Shown: piece after piece, positions 5,941 through 13,590 of the stretch
Layout of the letters: the number at the start of each line of letters is the position of its first letter
Numbering within the stretch: the stretch's first letter is position 1
Virus record (IMG/VR): IMGVR_UViG_3300027743_000015
Coordinates: 1-43,947 of that record
Direction: 5' to 3' (one strand)
Source: a virus
DNA length: 43,947 nt
The notes under the pieces: generated by a model
Told to the model about the DNA's origin: nothing
Seen by the model: only the letters and a program-made list of their open reading frames with translations
Databases searched by the model: none
Translations under genes and position numbers: made by a program

Positions 5941-5952
5941 CAACAACTGTTA
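5941..5952. promoter_or_regulatory. Palindrome variant CAACAACTGTTA upstream of the 44-aa gene
   Basis: One base differs from the genome-wide consensus. It ends 14 bp before the ATG at 5927, directly upstream of the GGGGA ribosome site, the same placement as copies at 41857 and 43049. Confidence 0.35.
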
Positions 5953-6338
5953 CCAAAACAGCGGCGTTTCATCCGCCCTGCCCCTTACTTATGATGCAGA
6001 CTGACGCGCGATGCAAGCGAATTGTTGTGAAAGGGGTCCATTATTCAAACTAAAACCCCTATACCCCGCGCCAAATCCAAAAGCGCACTGCTTGTGACCC
6101 CGTAGGGACACAAGTTGAGATCAGCAGCCCCGAAATCGAGTACTTTTGTTCCAGGAGTACAACTTTCGCACGTATTACACTGTGTTACACTTGTTGTAGT
6201 GTTGTATAGTGTTGTATTAGTAGTGTTATGTAGTGTGTAAGTACGTGTAGAGAGGTAGTGCTTCGGCAAAGGCTTCGCCATTGCCTCGAAAGTGCAAATG
6301 GACCCCCCTCAGCCCGCCGCATCTTTGTCGATTTAGGG
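5953..6338. other. Divergent non-coding control region
   Basis: The interval separates leftward early genes from the rightward late operon, and no frame in it has a convincing ribosome site. It holds a hairpin at 6091-6114 (CTTGTG-A-CCC, loop CGTA, GGG-A-CACAAG), three direct copies of TGTTGTA at 6192, 6200 and 6210 in a wider GTGTTGTA-rich tract, and a hairpin at 6265-6285 (GGCAA-A-GGC, loop TTC, GCC-A-TTGCC). Both hairpins share an A-A mismatch three pairs below the loop. It is a candidate origin and/or regulatory hub; no direct proof is visible. Confidence 0.5.
6192..6216 (+). repeat. Three short direct repeats TGTTGTA
   Basis: TGTTGTA occurs at 6192-6198, 6200-6206 and 6210-6216, and a degenerate TGTTATG at 6224. 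The TGTTG core equals the half-site of the genome-wide palindrome, so the same protein might bind here as direct repeats (iteron-like). Confidence 0.5.
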
Positions 6339-6366
6339 TTGACACCTTGGAAAGGAGAGTTATACT
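6339..6366 (+). promoter_or_regulatory. Forward promoter of the late (virion) operon
   Basis: TTGACA (6339-6344), 16-bp spacer, TATACT (6361-6366). It is the only good plus-strand promoter seen upstream of the 24-kb plus-strand gene series. It lacks the TAAG and TGN features of the minus-strand early promoters, so it may be controlled differently. Confidence 0.7.
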
Positions 6367-6376
6367 ATCGTATCTT

Positions 6377-6416
6377 CCCCGCAGGGGCCATAGAAAAGAC
6401 TTTCTCCGCAAGGAGA
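6377..6416 (+). promoter_or_regulatory. Leader hairpins after the late promoter
   Basis: CCCC-GCA-GGGG (6377-6387) is followed by TCTCC-GCAA-GGAGA (6403-6416). The second stem, capped by a GNRA tetraloop, hides the purine-rich AAGGAGA that would otherwise be a ribosome site. This may protect the transcript 5' end or control the first gene. Confidence 0.4.
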
Positions 6417-6460
6417 ACATAACGCGAACCGACAATGCGCTAGACGCCCCTATATATATA

Positions 6461-6655
6461 ATGTATAAGATAATGCAGAAAGCTTCTCAAACATTACACC
6501 TGCACTCAGAGAACGCTGATGCGTGGCGACAACCTTATTATGATGATGTAGAAGATTATTACAGGTACACCAAAGGCTACTACTGGAAACCTGGAGCCAT
6601 CTACATCCGTAGTAAGATTAAAAAGAAGTATCGTAAGCTCTATAGGAGAAACTAA
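6461..6655 (+). CDS. Hypothetical basic Tyr-rich protein (64 aa), first late gene
   Basis: The frame is open much further upstream, but the promoter at 6339-6366 lies inside that extension. The first usable ATGs are 6461 and 6473, neither with a good ribosome site; an in-frame ACG at 6422 follows AAGGAG by 6 nt and is a speculative alternative. The product has a Tyr-rich acidic middle (QPYYDDVEDYYRYTKGYYWK) and a very basic tail (RSKIKKKYRKLYRRN), which suggests nucleic-acid binding. No family is recognised. Confidence 0.55.
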   Translation: MYKIMQKASQTLHLHSENADAWRQPYYDDVEDYYRYTKGYYWKPGAIYIRSKIKKKYRKLYRRN

Positions 6656-6656
6656 G

Positions 6657-6995
6657 ATGCCAGAGTATGCACCGGGTTTCGAGGGTGGTACGGATCGCAA
6701 CGTGCTACCGAAGAACACAACTCCGCTCACTGGTCGTCTTGTACGCAACGGTCTTGTTGGTACTGTAACTGGTGCAGCCCCTGGAGTCGCAACTAATGTT
6801 GTGAAGTCTCGTCGCAAGCATCCTACCAATGTAAATGAAGAGATCGGTGCTGTTGAGAGTGAAACTCTTATCAATCGTGCATCTACTGCTGGTGATGTCA
6901 CTGCACTTAAGTCTAAGTTCACGAAGAAGAAACCAGCATTTGCGTTTCCTCGTGATCTTAGTGGAAATGGTGGTCCCGCCTTTACGCGTTCATAG
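6657..6995 (+). CDS. Hypothetical protein (112 aa)
   Basis: ATG at 6657 follows AGGAG with good spacing, immediately after the previous stop. The protein is Gly/Thr/Asn rich and basic (RLVRNGLVGTVTGAAPGV, KSRRKHP, KSKFTKKKPAFAFPRDL) with little predicted helix, resembling a flexible virion or scaffold-associated protein. No family is recognised; the late-operon position suggests a structural role. Confidence 0.65.
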   Translation: MPEYAPGFEGGTDRNVLPKNTTPLTGRLVRNGLVGTVTGAAPGVATNVVKSRRKHPTNVNEEIGAVESETLINRASTAGDVTALKSKFTKKKPAFAFPRDLSGNGGPAFTRS

Positions 6996-6999
6996 CTGA

Positions 7000-7012
7000 A
7001 AGGAGGTGATCC
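7000..7012 (+). promoter_or_regulatory. Maximal Shine-Dalgarno (13-nt match to the 16S 3' end)
   Basis: AAGGAGGTGATCC is the exact complement of the 3' tail of bacterial 16S rRNA over 13 bases, far longer than the 5-6 usual here. It precedes the GTG of a 29-codon gene by one base (7 nt from the AGGAGG core). Confidence 0.8.
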
Positions 7013-7013
7013 G

Positions 7014-7103
7014 GTGACTGTAGACAGATTGTTCACTCTAGCATTCTATTTGCTGGGTGCTATCTTGTTCCTTATCCTCATTCTTGAGAGGATAAATCTA
7101 TAA
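7014..7103 (+). CDS. Small single-pass membrane protein (29 aa)
   Basis: A GTG start behind a maximal Shine-Dalgarno, with TAA overlapping the next ATG. The product is MTVDRLFTLAFYLLG followed by AILFLILILERINL: a short polar N-terminus, one transmembrane helix of about 20 residues, and a charged end. No family is recognised. A small membrane protein at the head of the late operon could be a pinholin-like lysis factor or a membrane effector; since no canonical holin is found, lysis is a reasonable but unproven guess. Confidence 0.6.
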   Translation: MTVDRLFTLAFYLLGAILFLILILERINL

Positions 7104-8671
7104 TGCCTCAACTTACTCCAACTGGCGCAGGAGTTCCACCTGACATAACAGCGGTAGAAGAACAACTGCGTCGGTTGGGGTTTGGTTCTAGTGCTATGGG
7201 CATGCTGTCAATGCAGCCCCCGCCTCCGATGGAAGGCACGCCTGATCCGCAGTCTGCTGTTGCTAGTATTCTAGCTGCACAGAACGCAGAGTTTCAGAAA
7301 GCTCTTGCTGCACGACAAACTGCACAAGTAGCACCACCCCCTCCACCTCCTGCACCAGTTGTAGAACCAACTACTAATGCTGCTGCGGTTGACGGTGGTA
7401 AGCCTAGTAGTGGTATGAACCCTTTGTGGGCTCTTCCTGCTGCCGTTGTTGCTGCTGGCATAGCGAGGTTGATGGGTGCAAAAGGTATAACACGCACTGC
7501 TAAAGGCTCGAAGGGTGCTGCTCACGCTGCTGCTAGTACTGCTAAAGCTGCTAAGGCTGCTAATGCTGCACGTAAGGGAGTTGGTGTTAAGACTGGTACG
7601 ACACCACACAACTTCCCTCAAGCACCGACACCTCATGCTGCTGCTGCTACACTTGCGGAAGAAGCACCACTAGAGCTAACTGATGTAGTTCCTGAAGCAC
7701 CTGTAACTGCTCCTGCTGCATTACCGCCTCCAACACTAACACAAACTGATTTACCTCCTGCTATTTCGCAAGCACTTGTTGAACGCGCAAAGAGCAATGT
7801 GCGTGGTCCGGTATCTTCAAGGATGCCGCCCGAACCTACGCCGCGTCCAGTGCTACCGACTTACACTGCACCACTAGATGCAGCAGAGGACTTTAGTGGT
7901 AGTGAGTTGGCTAAAGCTATTAGGATCTCTAATCAGCTTGAGCGTTCTCGTTCTAAGTCTGCTATTAAGACTGAGAAGCTTGCAAAGAAGCGTCCTCCTA
8001 CTGGCCGACCTGCACTCACACCTGATCGTAGAGTTCCGCGAGAGGAAGGTGAACGTAAAGCTTTCAACGAAGTAACGAAGGTTATACGCGAAACAAAGAA
8101 CCCTCCGAAAGCAGCACCAAAGAACCTACGTCCGTGGGAACAGGAACCGAAACCGAAGGGTACAGGTGGACAACCTGTGTTGCCAAAGAAGAAGCCTGGA
8201 CCTAAGCCCAAGCCGAAATACAAAGCTGTTCCTGAAGTTGCTACAGCACTTGCTAAGCGTAAGGCTCCGAAGCGTACACCGCGTTCGTTGTCTGAAGCTG
8301 GTAAGTCTCGTCCAACAGAAGTCGAACACAGCGGGAATAAGTTTGGTAAGTTCGTTGGTCGTAGTGGTGCAAAGACTGCTGCGAATGAGCCGATCGTACT
8401 GAGGAACTTGACTGACTCTGAGAAGAACACTGTGATCGCTCGCGCACGAGACTTACTAGAGAAGCGCAACAATCCTCTTACTGAAAAGACTGGTAAGACT
8501 GCAAGAGCGATTGCACACCGTGAGAAGGGTAAGTACAAGTTGTCAGAGGACTTCGAGAAAGTTTATGGCAACGGTCCTGAAGCTCGTGCGCTGCATGATG
8601 CTGCTGTAGCGATGGAAAGATCAAAAAGAATAGCCGCCAGTTCAGCACGCAAGATCAAAGAAGGTAGGTAA
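7103..8671 (+). CDS. Large basic Pro/Ala/Lys-rich late protein (522 aa)
   Basis: The N-terminal 90 residues are Pro-rich and low complexity. Residues about 108-124 (LWALPAAVVAAGIARLM) form a hydrophobic helix. Next comes an Ala/Lys tract (AAHAAASTAKAAKAANAARK) like histone H1-type tails, a Pro-rich linker, a long strongly basic region with PKKKPGPKPKPKYK and AKRKAPKRTPR, and a C-terminal 90-residue charged helical part. No enzyme motif is seen. The late-operon position upstream of terminase and capsid genes suggests a virion or DNA-condensing protein; this is inference. It is coupled to the 29-aa gene (TAATG). Confidence 0.7.
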   Translation: MPQLTPTGAGVPPDITAVEEQLRRLGFGSSAMGMLSMQPPPPMEGTPDPQSAVASILAAQNAEFQKALAARQTAQVAPPPPPPAPVVEPTTNAAAVDGGKPSSGMNPLWALPAAVVAAGIARLMGAKGITRTAKGSKGAAHAAASTAKAAKAANAARKGVGVKTGTTPHNFPQAPTPHAAAATLAEEAPLELTDVVPEAPVTAPAALPPPTLTQTDLPPAISQALVERAKSNVRGPVSSRMPPEPTPRPVLPTYTAPLDAAEDFSGSELAKAIRISNQLERSRSKSAIKTEKLAKKRPPTGRPALTPDRRVPREEGERKAFNEVTKVIRETKNPPKAAPKNLRPWEQEPKPKGTGGQPVLPKKKPGPKPKPKYKAVPEVATALAKRKAPKRTPRSLSEAGKSRPTEVEHSGNKFGKFVGRSGAKTAANEPIVLRNLTDSEKNTVIARARDLLEKRNNPLTEKTGKTARAIAHREKGKYKLSEDFEKVYGNGPEARALHDAAVAMERSKRIAASSARKIKEGR

Positions 8672-8672
8672 G

Positions 8673-9311
8673 ATGGCAGACATTAGCAAGTGGCTTGAAA
8701 TGTTGGTTGGGCCTCAGATCGCTGGCTTGGTTGCTAAAGGTGGACAACCTGGAGTTGCACCTGCACCTGCTAACAATGTAACACTTGGTGCGCCGCCTCC
8801 ACCGCCTAACGTCTTGACGCAAGACTTGAGTGTTCCTCCGATCAATGTAACTGGACAGCCTAGTCCTAATCCATTGGATAATGGTCCGTCACTTAATGAC
8901 TTGATGCCACCGCCCAATGACATTGATGTGTTGAACACTCCTGAGTTGCGTACGCAGGGAAAACCACTCAATTCATTGTTGGGTCTTGATGCTCCTGATC
9001 CTTCTCGTGTTGAGAACACTGGTTCACTTGTTCCAACTGATGTGAACATTCCTGTTCCAGAAGTTCCAGTGATTGCACCGCCTCCTGCTGTTGCTGCACC
9101 TATAGCTGCGCGTAAGGGTCATGTGCAGAAGTCACTACAGCGGCCACCGGGACCGAGTGCTAATCGTCCGTTGAGCCCTGTTGCAGTGCAAGGTGGTAGC
9201 AGAGCGAACCGTGGTGATGTCATGGGTCGTCGTACTGGTCCGATGGGTACTCCATTGTATGAAGGTGGGTTCAAGCCTATCGACTGGAGCAACCGTCTTA
9301 GTCGGAGATAG
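8673..9311 (+). CDS. Pro-rich hypothetical late protein (212 aa)
   Basis: ATG at 8673 follows GAAGG and starts one base after the previous stop. After a short helical start (MADISKWLEMLVGPQIAGLV) the protein is largely disordered: repeated Pro-Pro clusters (APPPPPNVL, PEVPVIAPPPAVAAP), Asn/Gly-rich linkers and a basic C-terminus (KGHVQKSLQRPPGPSANR). It shares its compositional style with the 522-aa neighbour, so the two may act together. No family is recognised. Confidence 0.65.
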   Translation: MADISKWLEMLVGPQIAGLVAKGGQPGVAPAPANNVTLGAPPPPPNVLTQDLSVPPINVTGQPSPNPLDNGPSLNDLMPPPNDIDVLNTPELRTQGKPLNSLLGLDAPDPSRVENTGSLVPTDVNIPVPEVPVIAPPPAVAAPIAARKGHVQKSLQRPPGPSANRPLSPVAVQGGSRANRGDVMGRRTGPMGTPLYEGGFKPIDWSNRLSRR

Positions 9312-9313
9312 TA

Positions 9314-9916
9314 ATGCTGTTGCCTGAAGATAATGAACCTTTGGTACTAGCAGATGGCACTAGGATTGATCCGTCAACTGGTAGACCAATTAAAGAACAA
9401 CCTCTTGTGCTTATTCCCTCACCCGGAGAAGCACAGAGGATTGTGGCGCGTGCGCGCAAGAGCGTCGCTGAGTTGCCACTGCCCCCCAAGCAACTCAGCG
9501 GCGTTGCATTGGTAGCGTTCTACACTTTGTTCGGGTTACATGACCAAGACATTAGCATCGCGTTGGATAACTCTCTGACTGTAGAACAGATTGAGCGTAT
9601 CCGATCGCTTGATGCTTACATCGAGTTTATGGAAACTGCGAAGGCTAACATTGTACACACTCAGAGTGATACAGTGCGCGAAATGTTCCAAACACACGCA
9701 GCCAATGCAGCTACCAAGATCATCAACCTATCACAGTCAGAGAATGATGTCTTAGCGTTCACTGCATCTAAGGATGTGTTGGATCGTGCAGGACATCGCC
9801 CTGCTGATGTAGTAGAACACCGTCACAAGATGGAGGACGCACTGAACATTGTGTACATCGAGAAGAAAGCTAATGAAGATGTACCGATGATCGACATAAC
9901 TCCAGAGGAAGTGTAA
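9314..9916 (+). CDS. Probable terminase small subunit (200 aa)
   Basis: Residues about 55-115 could hold the DNA-binding helices (VAFYTLFGLHDQDISIALDNSLTVEQIERIR). The C-terminal part, NDVLAFTASKDVLDRAGHRPADVVEHRHKMEDALNIVYIE, resembles small terminases in which a helical core and the 'D.LDRAG..P...VEH' pattern precede the large-subunit contact. Small terminases recognise phage DNA and load the large subunit for packaging. The length fits, and the large terminase lies downstream after a fibre gene. GGAGA precedes ATG 9314. Moderately sure. Confidence 0.55.
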   Translation: MLLPEDNEPLVLADGTRIDPSTGRPIKEQPLVLIPSPGEAQRIVARARKSVAELPLPPKQLSGVALVAFYTLFGLHDQDISIALDNSLTVEQIERIRSLDAYIEFMETAKANIVHTQSDTVREMFQTHAANAATKIINLSQSENDVLAFTASKDVLDRAGHRPADVVEHRHKMEDALNIVYIEKKANEDVPMIDITPEEV

Positions 9917-9917
9917 C

Positions 9918-11846
9918 ATGACAGACATTCCTGGGATGCCTTATGATGGTGTCACTGATGTAATAGACGAGAGTGGCAACGGTAAGGGTGTTGCACTCAA
10001 CGTCTGGCCTGCTGACAACCGCATCCCTGTTGTAGTAGATCCTATACCACTTGACACTGTAGTACTCGTTGCTGGTGAGTTAGCTTATGCTAAAACTACG
10101 CAACGCCTCCGTGTCGGTGACGGTTACACTGCGGGTGGGGATGAGATCGCATTCACCTCTGATCTTGACAATCTTCTAGCTGATGTTGTTACATCATTCA
10201 ATGCTCGTAAGGGTGCTATTACACTCACGAGTGGTGACGTAACTACAGCACTGACTTATGTTCCTGCAACTAAGAACGTATTCACTAGCAGTGTTGCTGG
10301 TCTTGCTCCTGCTTCTGGCGGTGGATCAGCCAACTTCTTGTGTGCAGATGGCACTTGGAAGCTTCCTGCTGGTGGCGGTCTGTCTGACGGTGACAAGGGT
10401 GACGTTGTAGTATCTGCTGGTGGTACTGTTCTAACTGTAGAGAGTGCTGCTGGAAACTTCGTTGCTACTGGTAGAGTTTCTGCTGTCGGTGTCAATGTCA
10501 ATCGAGCATCAGTTTCTAGCTCCGCTGCACGCAATCCTGGAGTGTATGTATTCACCAATGGCTCTGTCGATTACGGCATGGAGATCGGTTTTGCTGGTGG
10601 TACTTACGTAACTCGTGTGTTTGCTGGACCGGGACAACCTGTTACCATTGGTGGTGTCGCTGGAGGTGGTGCTAATCAGTCTGACTTCACTGATTACGCA
10701 ACGTTCAGTCCTACTGGTCTTGTTGTTGCAGGCACTGTTACTGCTGCTGGCGGCAACATGACAGGAGAGCTTAACTTTAAGCTTGGTGCCAATCCAGTTG
10801 ACGGTTCCATTCGTGGTAATGCTGCTGGTTGGTTGCTGCACAAAGCGCAGGCGTATGAGTGGGAAACTCAAGCCGGCGTTCGCATGATGTATTTCATTTC
10901 GACTGGCAATCCTAGTCTGACAATAGCAGGGCCAGTAGACAGTGCTCCGTCTTTTCATATGCAGGGACAGAACCCTACAATCTATCTTGAAGGTGATGCT
11001 AACAGCTACTTTCCTGGGATTACATTCTCTGGAGCAGCAGGTGCTGGCAATACTGGCACAATTGCTAATGGTGGGTTCGGGTTCAGTTTCGGCACCAAGC
11101 AAGGCAATTACATTTTCAGCGTAAACAATGTTAATGCCCTCGTAGTTGATATAGCCGGGATAAATGCTAAAGGTAGTGCTAATTACTTCGGTCCTGCGGC
11201 TGGCGATCCAATTGCTGACAGCGCATTGGTTATTCGCACAACGAACTACTACCCGGAGTTGATCTTCCAGACTGCGAACGGTGGTGCTGTTGGAACGCCT
11301 TTGGTAGATTGTGGTAAGTTTTCAACTGGCGTTGCTGAATGCAGTTATCGCTTCGCGTCTCACAGTTTCAAGAACAAGGATGCTTCTGTTTCCTTTGCAA
11401 CTATTGATGCAAACGGGATCACAGTCCCTGATGAAGCTTACGGTGCTGCATGGGATGGTAAGTTGTCTGTCCCGACTAAGAATGCAGTGTACGATAAGAT
11501 CAATTCACTGGCCATTCCTGCTGCACCGACTTCGCAGACCATTGTTTCCAACGCTGCTGTAGTTGTTGCTGCTACTGATACGATCGTCACTGTGTCGGCA
11601 CTAGCTGTTGGCACTACCATTACTGCTGCCAATGGTAGTGTAAATGGACAGAAGTGTACGATCCTCGTAAGAGACAACGGTGTTACTAAATCAGTAGCAC
11701 TTTCTGCTGCTAACTTCCTTCTCATGCTTGGCGCAGCTACAGCAGCCACTGCTGTTACCACTGCAAACAAGTGGCTTGGTTGGGAAGTTGTTTGGAGCAC
11801 TACCGTTGGTAAGTGGCTAGTTGTTAAGGAACTTAAGGAGTTCTAA
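9918..11846 (+). CDS. Tail fibre / receptor-binding type protein (642 aa)
   Basis: The N-terminal 90 residues contain a short adaptor pattern (LDTVVLVAGELAYAKTTQRLRVGDG) found at the head of many phage fibres, followed by FNARKGAITLTSGDVTTALTY and a GGG-rich linker ending ADGTWKLPAGGG, a common fibre repeat end. The long middle is beta-rich, Gly/Ala/Asn rich. The motif DEAYGAAWDGKLSVPTKNAVYDKI near residue 510 is a recurrent element before fibre C-termini. It probably forms a trimeric fibre or appendage recognising the host surface. Its position between small and large terminase genes is unusual. AGAGGA precedes ATG 9918. Confidence 0.8.
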   Translation: MTDIPGMPYDGVTDVIDESGNGKGVALNVWPADNRIPVVVDPIPLDTVVLVAGELAYAKTTQRLRVGDGYTAGGDEIAFTSDLDNLLADVVTSFNARKGAITLTSGDVTTALTYVPATKNVFTSSVAGLAPASGGGSANFLCADGTWKLPAGGGLSDGDKGDVVVSAGGTVLTVESAAGNFVATGRVSAVGVNVNRASVSSSAARNPGVYVFTNGSVDYGMEIGFAGGTYVTRVFAGPGQPVTIGGVAGGGANQSDFTDYATFSPTGLVVAGTVTAAGGNMTGELNFKLGANPVDGSIRGNAAGWLLHKAQAYEWETQAGVRMMYFISTGNPSLTIAGPVDSAPSFHMQGQNPTIYLEGDANSYFPGITFSGAAGAGNTGTIANGGFGFSFGTKQGNYIFSVNNVNALVVDIAGINAKGSANYFGPAAGDPIADSALVIRTTNYYPELIFQTANGGAVGTPLVDCGKFSTGVAECSYRFASHSFKNKDASVSFATIDANGITVPDEAYGAAWDGKLSVPTKNAVYDKINSLAIPAAPTSQTIVSNAAVVVAATDTIVTVSALAVGTTITAANGSVNGQKCTILVRDNGVTKSVALSAANFLLMLGAATAATAVTTANKWLGWEVVWSTTVGKWLVVKELKEF

Positions 11847-11848
11847 TC

Positions 11849-12061
11849 ATGGTGCTCTACAGAGATAAGAGTGGTAACGGTGCAGGAGCATTGATTGACA
11901 ATCCTGCGGTTGCACAAGGGGAGTACAGTGGGGTGGGATCACCAGAAGGTGTAATCACTGCTACTGTTGGTGCGCGGTATCGTCGCACTGATGGTGGTGC
12001 TCTTACTAGCTTCTATGTTAAAGAGAGTGGAACTGGCAACACTGGTTGGGTAGCTAAGTGA
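11849..12061 (+). CDS. Small fibre-associated or structural protein (70 aa)
   Basis: ATG at 11849 follows AAGGAG with 8-nt spacing. The product has a beta-strand pattern (VGARYRRTDGGALTSFYVKESGTGNTGWVAK) of the 'G..y.dt..g..y.k..gtg..gW' type often found in short phage tail appendage modules. It directly follows the fibre gene, so it may be a fibre cap, chaperone or attachment domain. The stop overlaps the terminase GTG. Confidence 0.6.
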   Translation: MVLYRDKSGNGAGALIDNPAVAQGEYSGVGSPEGVITATVGARYRRTDGGALTSFYVKESGTGNTGWVAK

Positions 12062-13590
12062 AGCAATACAAACAGATCAGAGGATCGTTGCAGGATCAAT
12101 TCCAGCAATCACGCGCCAAGATACAGATCTTCGGTGGCGGGTTCGCTAATGGTAAAACTACTGCTGGCGTTATTAAAGCTCTCAAGTTGGCAAAGGCATA
12201 TCCAGGCTCTAATGGTCTGATTGCACGCTCCACTTATCCTAAGTTGAATGACACCATTCGGAAAGAGTTTCTAGATTGGTGTCCCGACAGTTGGATCAAG
12301 CGTAGAGCACTGTCAGTTGAGAACTTGATTGAGCTAGAGAACGGAACGGTAATCAACTTCCGTTACGTACAACAGCACGGCAAGGGTAGCGGTGAGGGTT
12401 CATCTTCTAACTTGCTTAGTGCAACCTACGACTGGATTGTAGTAGATCAGATTGAAGATCCAGAGATCACTGAGAAGGACTTCCTAGATTTGCTAGGACG
12501 TCTGCGTGGTAATGCGTTGTATGATGGTGATGATCCATTGATGCCTCGCACTGGACCGCGTTGGATGATTGCACTGTGTAATCCTACTCGTAATTGGGTC
12601 TATCGCAAGCTTGTAAAGCCTGTGTTGGATCACAGAGTAGGATTGTTCAATCCTGACTTGTTGGTTGACGCTGAGACTAAGCAGCCGATCATTGAGTTGT
12701 TCGAGGGCTCCACTTACACAAACAAAGAGAACCTTCCAGAAGATTACATCCAAGGTTTGGAGAGTGCCTACAAAGGACAGATGCGCGAACGGTATCTGAT
12801 GGGTGGATGGGGTGCCTTTGAAGGTCTTGTTTATCCGCAGTATAATCAGATGGTCCATCTTCTTCCTCAGGATCAGATCATTGATTATTTTGCGCGACAA
12901 GTTCGTGAGGGCCTCCAACCTGAAGTTATTGAAGCCTACGATCACGGCATTGCGGTTCCGGCTTGTTATGGCATTGGTTTTAGCGATAGTTTCGGTAATG
13001 CTTTTCTGATGGGAGGTTTCTATGAAGCAGAACTTAGCCCTGAGAAAATCGCAACCCGTATCAAGGATCATCGCAAAGAGATTGCACGACAAATTGGTTT
13101 CGACGCAACTTTCCGTCCTGTACTTGCAGACCCAGCTATCTTTCGCAGAGGTCCAGGTAGTGCTCAAACAGTCGGTACTACAGTCGCCGGGATGTTTAGG
13201 GAACTTCAAGTAAGTTGTACTCGTGCTAACAACAACATTGTGTCAGGGTTAGCAAAGGTACAGAGCTACTTGGAGATTGACACTAGACATCCGCATCCCA
13301 TGACGGGAGAGCTTGGATCACCACACTTCTTTGTGTCTAATCACTTAGATTGGTGGGACAAAGAGATTGTAGACTACTACTGGAAGAAGGACACTGCTGG
13401 AGAGGTACAAGACATTCCCAATGATCGCAACGATCACGCGATGGACATGACTAAGTACTTCTTCACTAACCGACCTAGGTTGGCATTGTTTGAACGTCGT
13501 GTGTTCCATCCCAAACCGAGTTACATGCGTTGGGGTGAAGTGAACGACAACACTACTCCTGATAATAGGAAGCACCGTTATGGCCGATGA
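12058..13590 (+). CDS. terL: Terminase large subunit (510 aa)
   Basis: This is the ATP-driven DNA-packaging motor with nuclease. The ATPase half has a Walker A-like P-loop GGGFANGKTT (about residues 26-35) and Walker B IVVDQIED (127-134). The nuclease half has conserved acidic sites in AYDHGIAVPACYGIGF, VLADPAIF and NDRNDHAMDMTKYF, in the order expected for an RNase H-like terminase nuclease. The usual length fits. The GTG at 12058 overlaps the previous stop (GTGA); the Walker A lies too close to the start for a later initiation. The gene overlaps the portal gene by 11 nt, the standard terminase-portal order. Confidence 0.92.
   Translation: MKQYKQIRGSLQDQFQQSRAKIQIFGGGFANGKTTAGVIKALKLAKAYPGSNGLIARSTYPKLNDTIRKEFLDWCPDSWIKRRALSVENLIELENGTVINFRYVQQHGKGSGEGSSSNLLSATYDWIVVDQIEDPEITEKDFLDLLGRLRGNALYDGDDPLMPRTGPRWMIALCNPTRNWVYRKLVKPVLDHRVGLFNPDLLVDAETKQPIIELFEGSTYTNKENLPEDYIQGLESAYKGQMRERYLMGGWGAFEGLVYPQYNQMVHLLPQDQIIDYFARQVREGLQPEVIEAYDHGIAVPACYGIGFSDSFGNAFLMGGFYEAELSPEKIATRIKDHRKEIARQIGFDATFRPVLADPAIFRRGPGSAQTVGTTVAGMFRELQVSCTRANNNIVSGLAKVQSYLEIDTRHPHPMTGELGSPHFFVSNHLDWWDKEIVDYYWKKDTAGEVQDIPNDRNDHAMDMTKYFFTNRPRLALFERRVFHPKPSYMRWGEVNDNTTPDNRKHRYGR

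Noticed and set aside
6192-6230. CRISPR-like or long iteron array
   Set aside because: Units are only 7-10 bp with no spacers of constant length; kept only as short direct repeats.
6045-6435. Minus-strand frames in the divergent control region
   Set aside because: No ribosome sites, repeat-driven Thr/Asn composition, and overlap with the hairpins and the forward promoter.
6281-6460. N-terminal extension of the first late gene to an ATG at 6281
   Set aside because: The forward promoter lies inside this stretch and no ribosome site precedes 6281.
7271-8538. Long antisense frames opposite the 522-aa late gene
   Set aside because: They mirror the Ala/Pro/Ser codon bias of the sense gene; no ribosome sites and Ser/Arg/Cys-rich nonsense composition.
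9918-11846. Diversity-generating retroelement target in the fibre gene
   Set aside because: No reverse transcriptase gene or template/variable repeat pair is present in the window.
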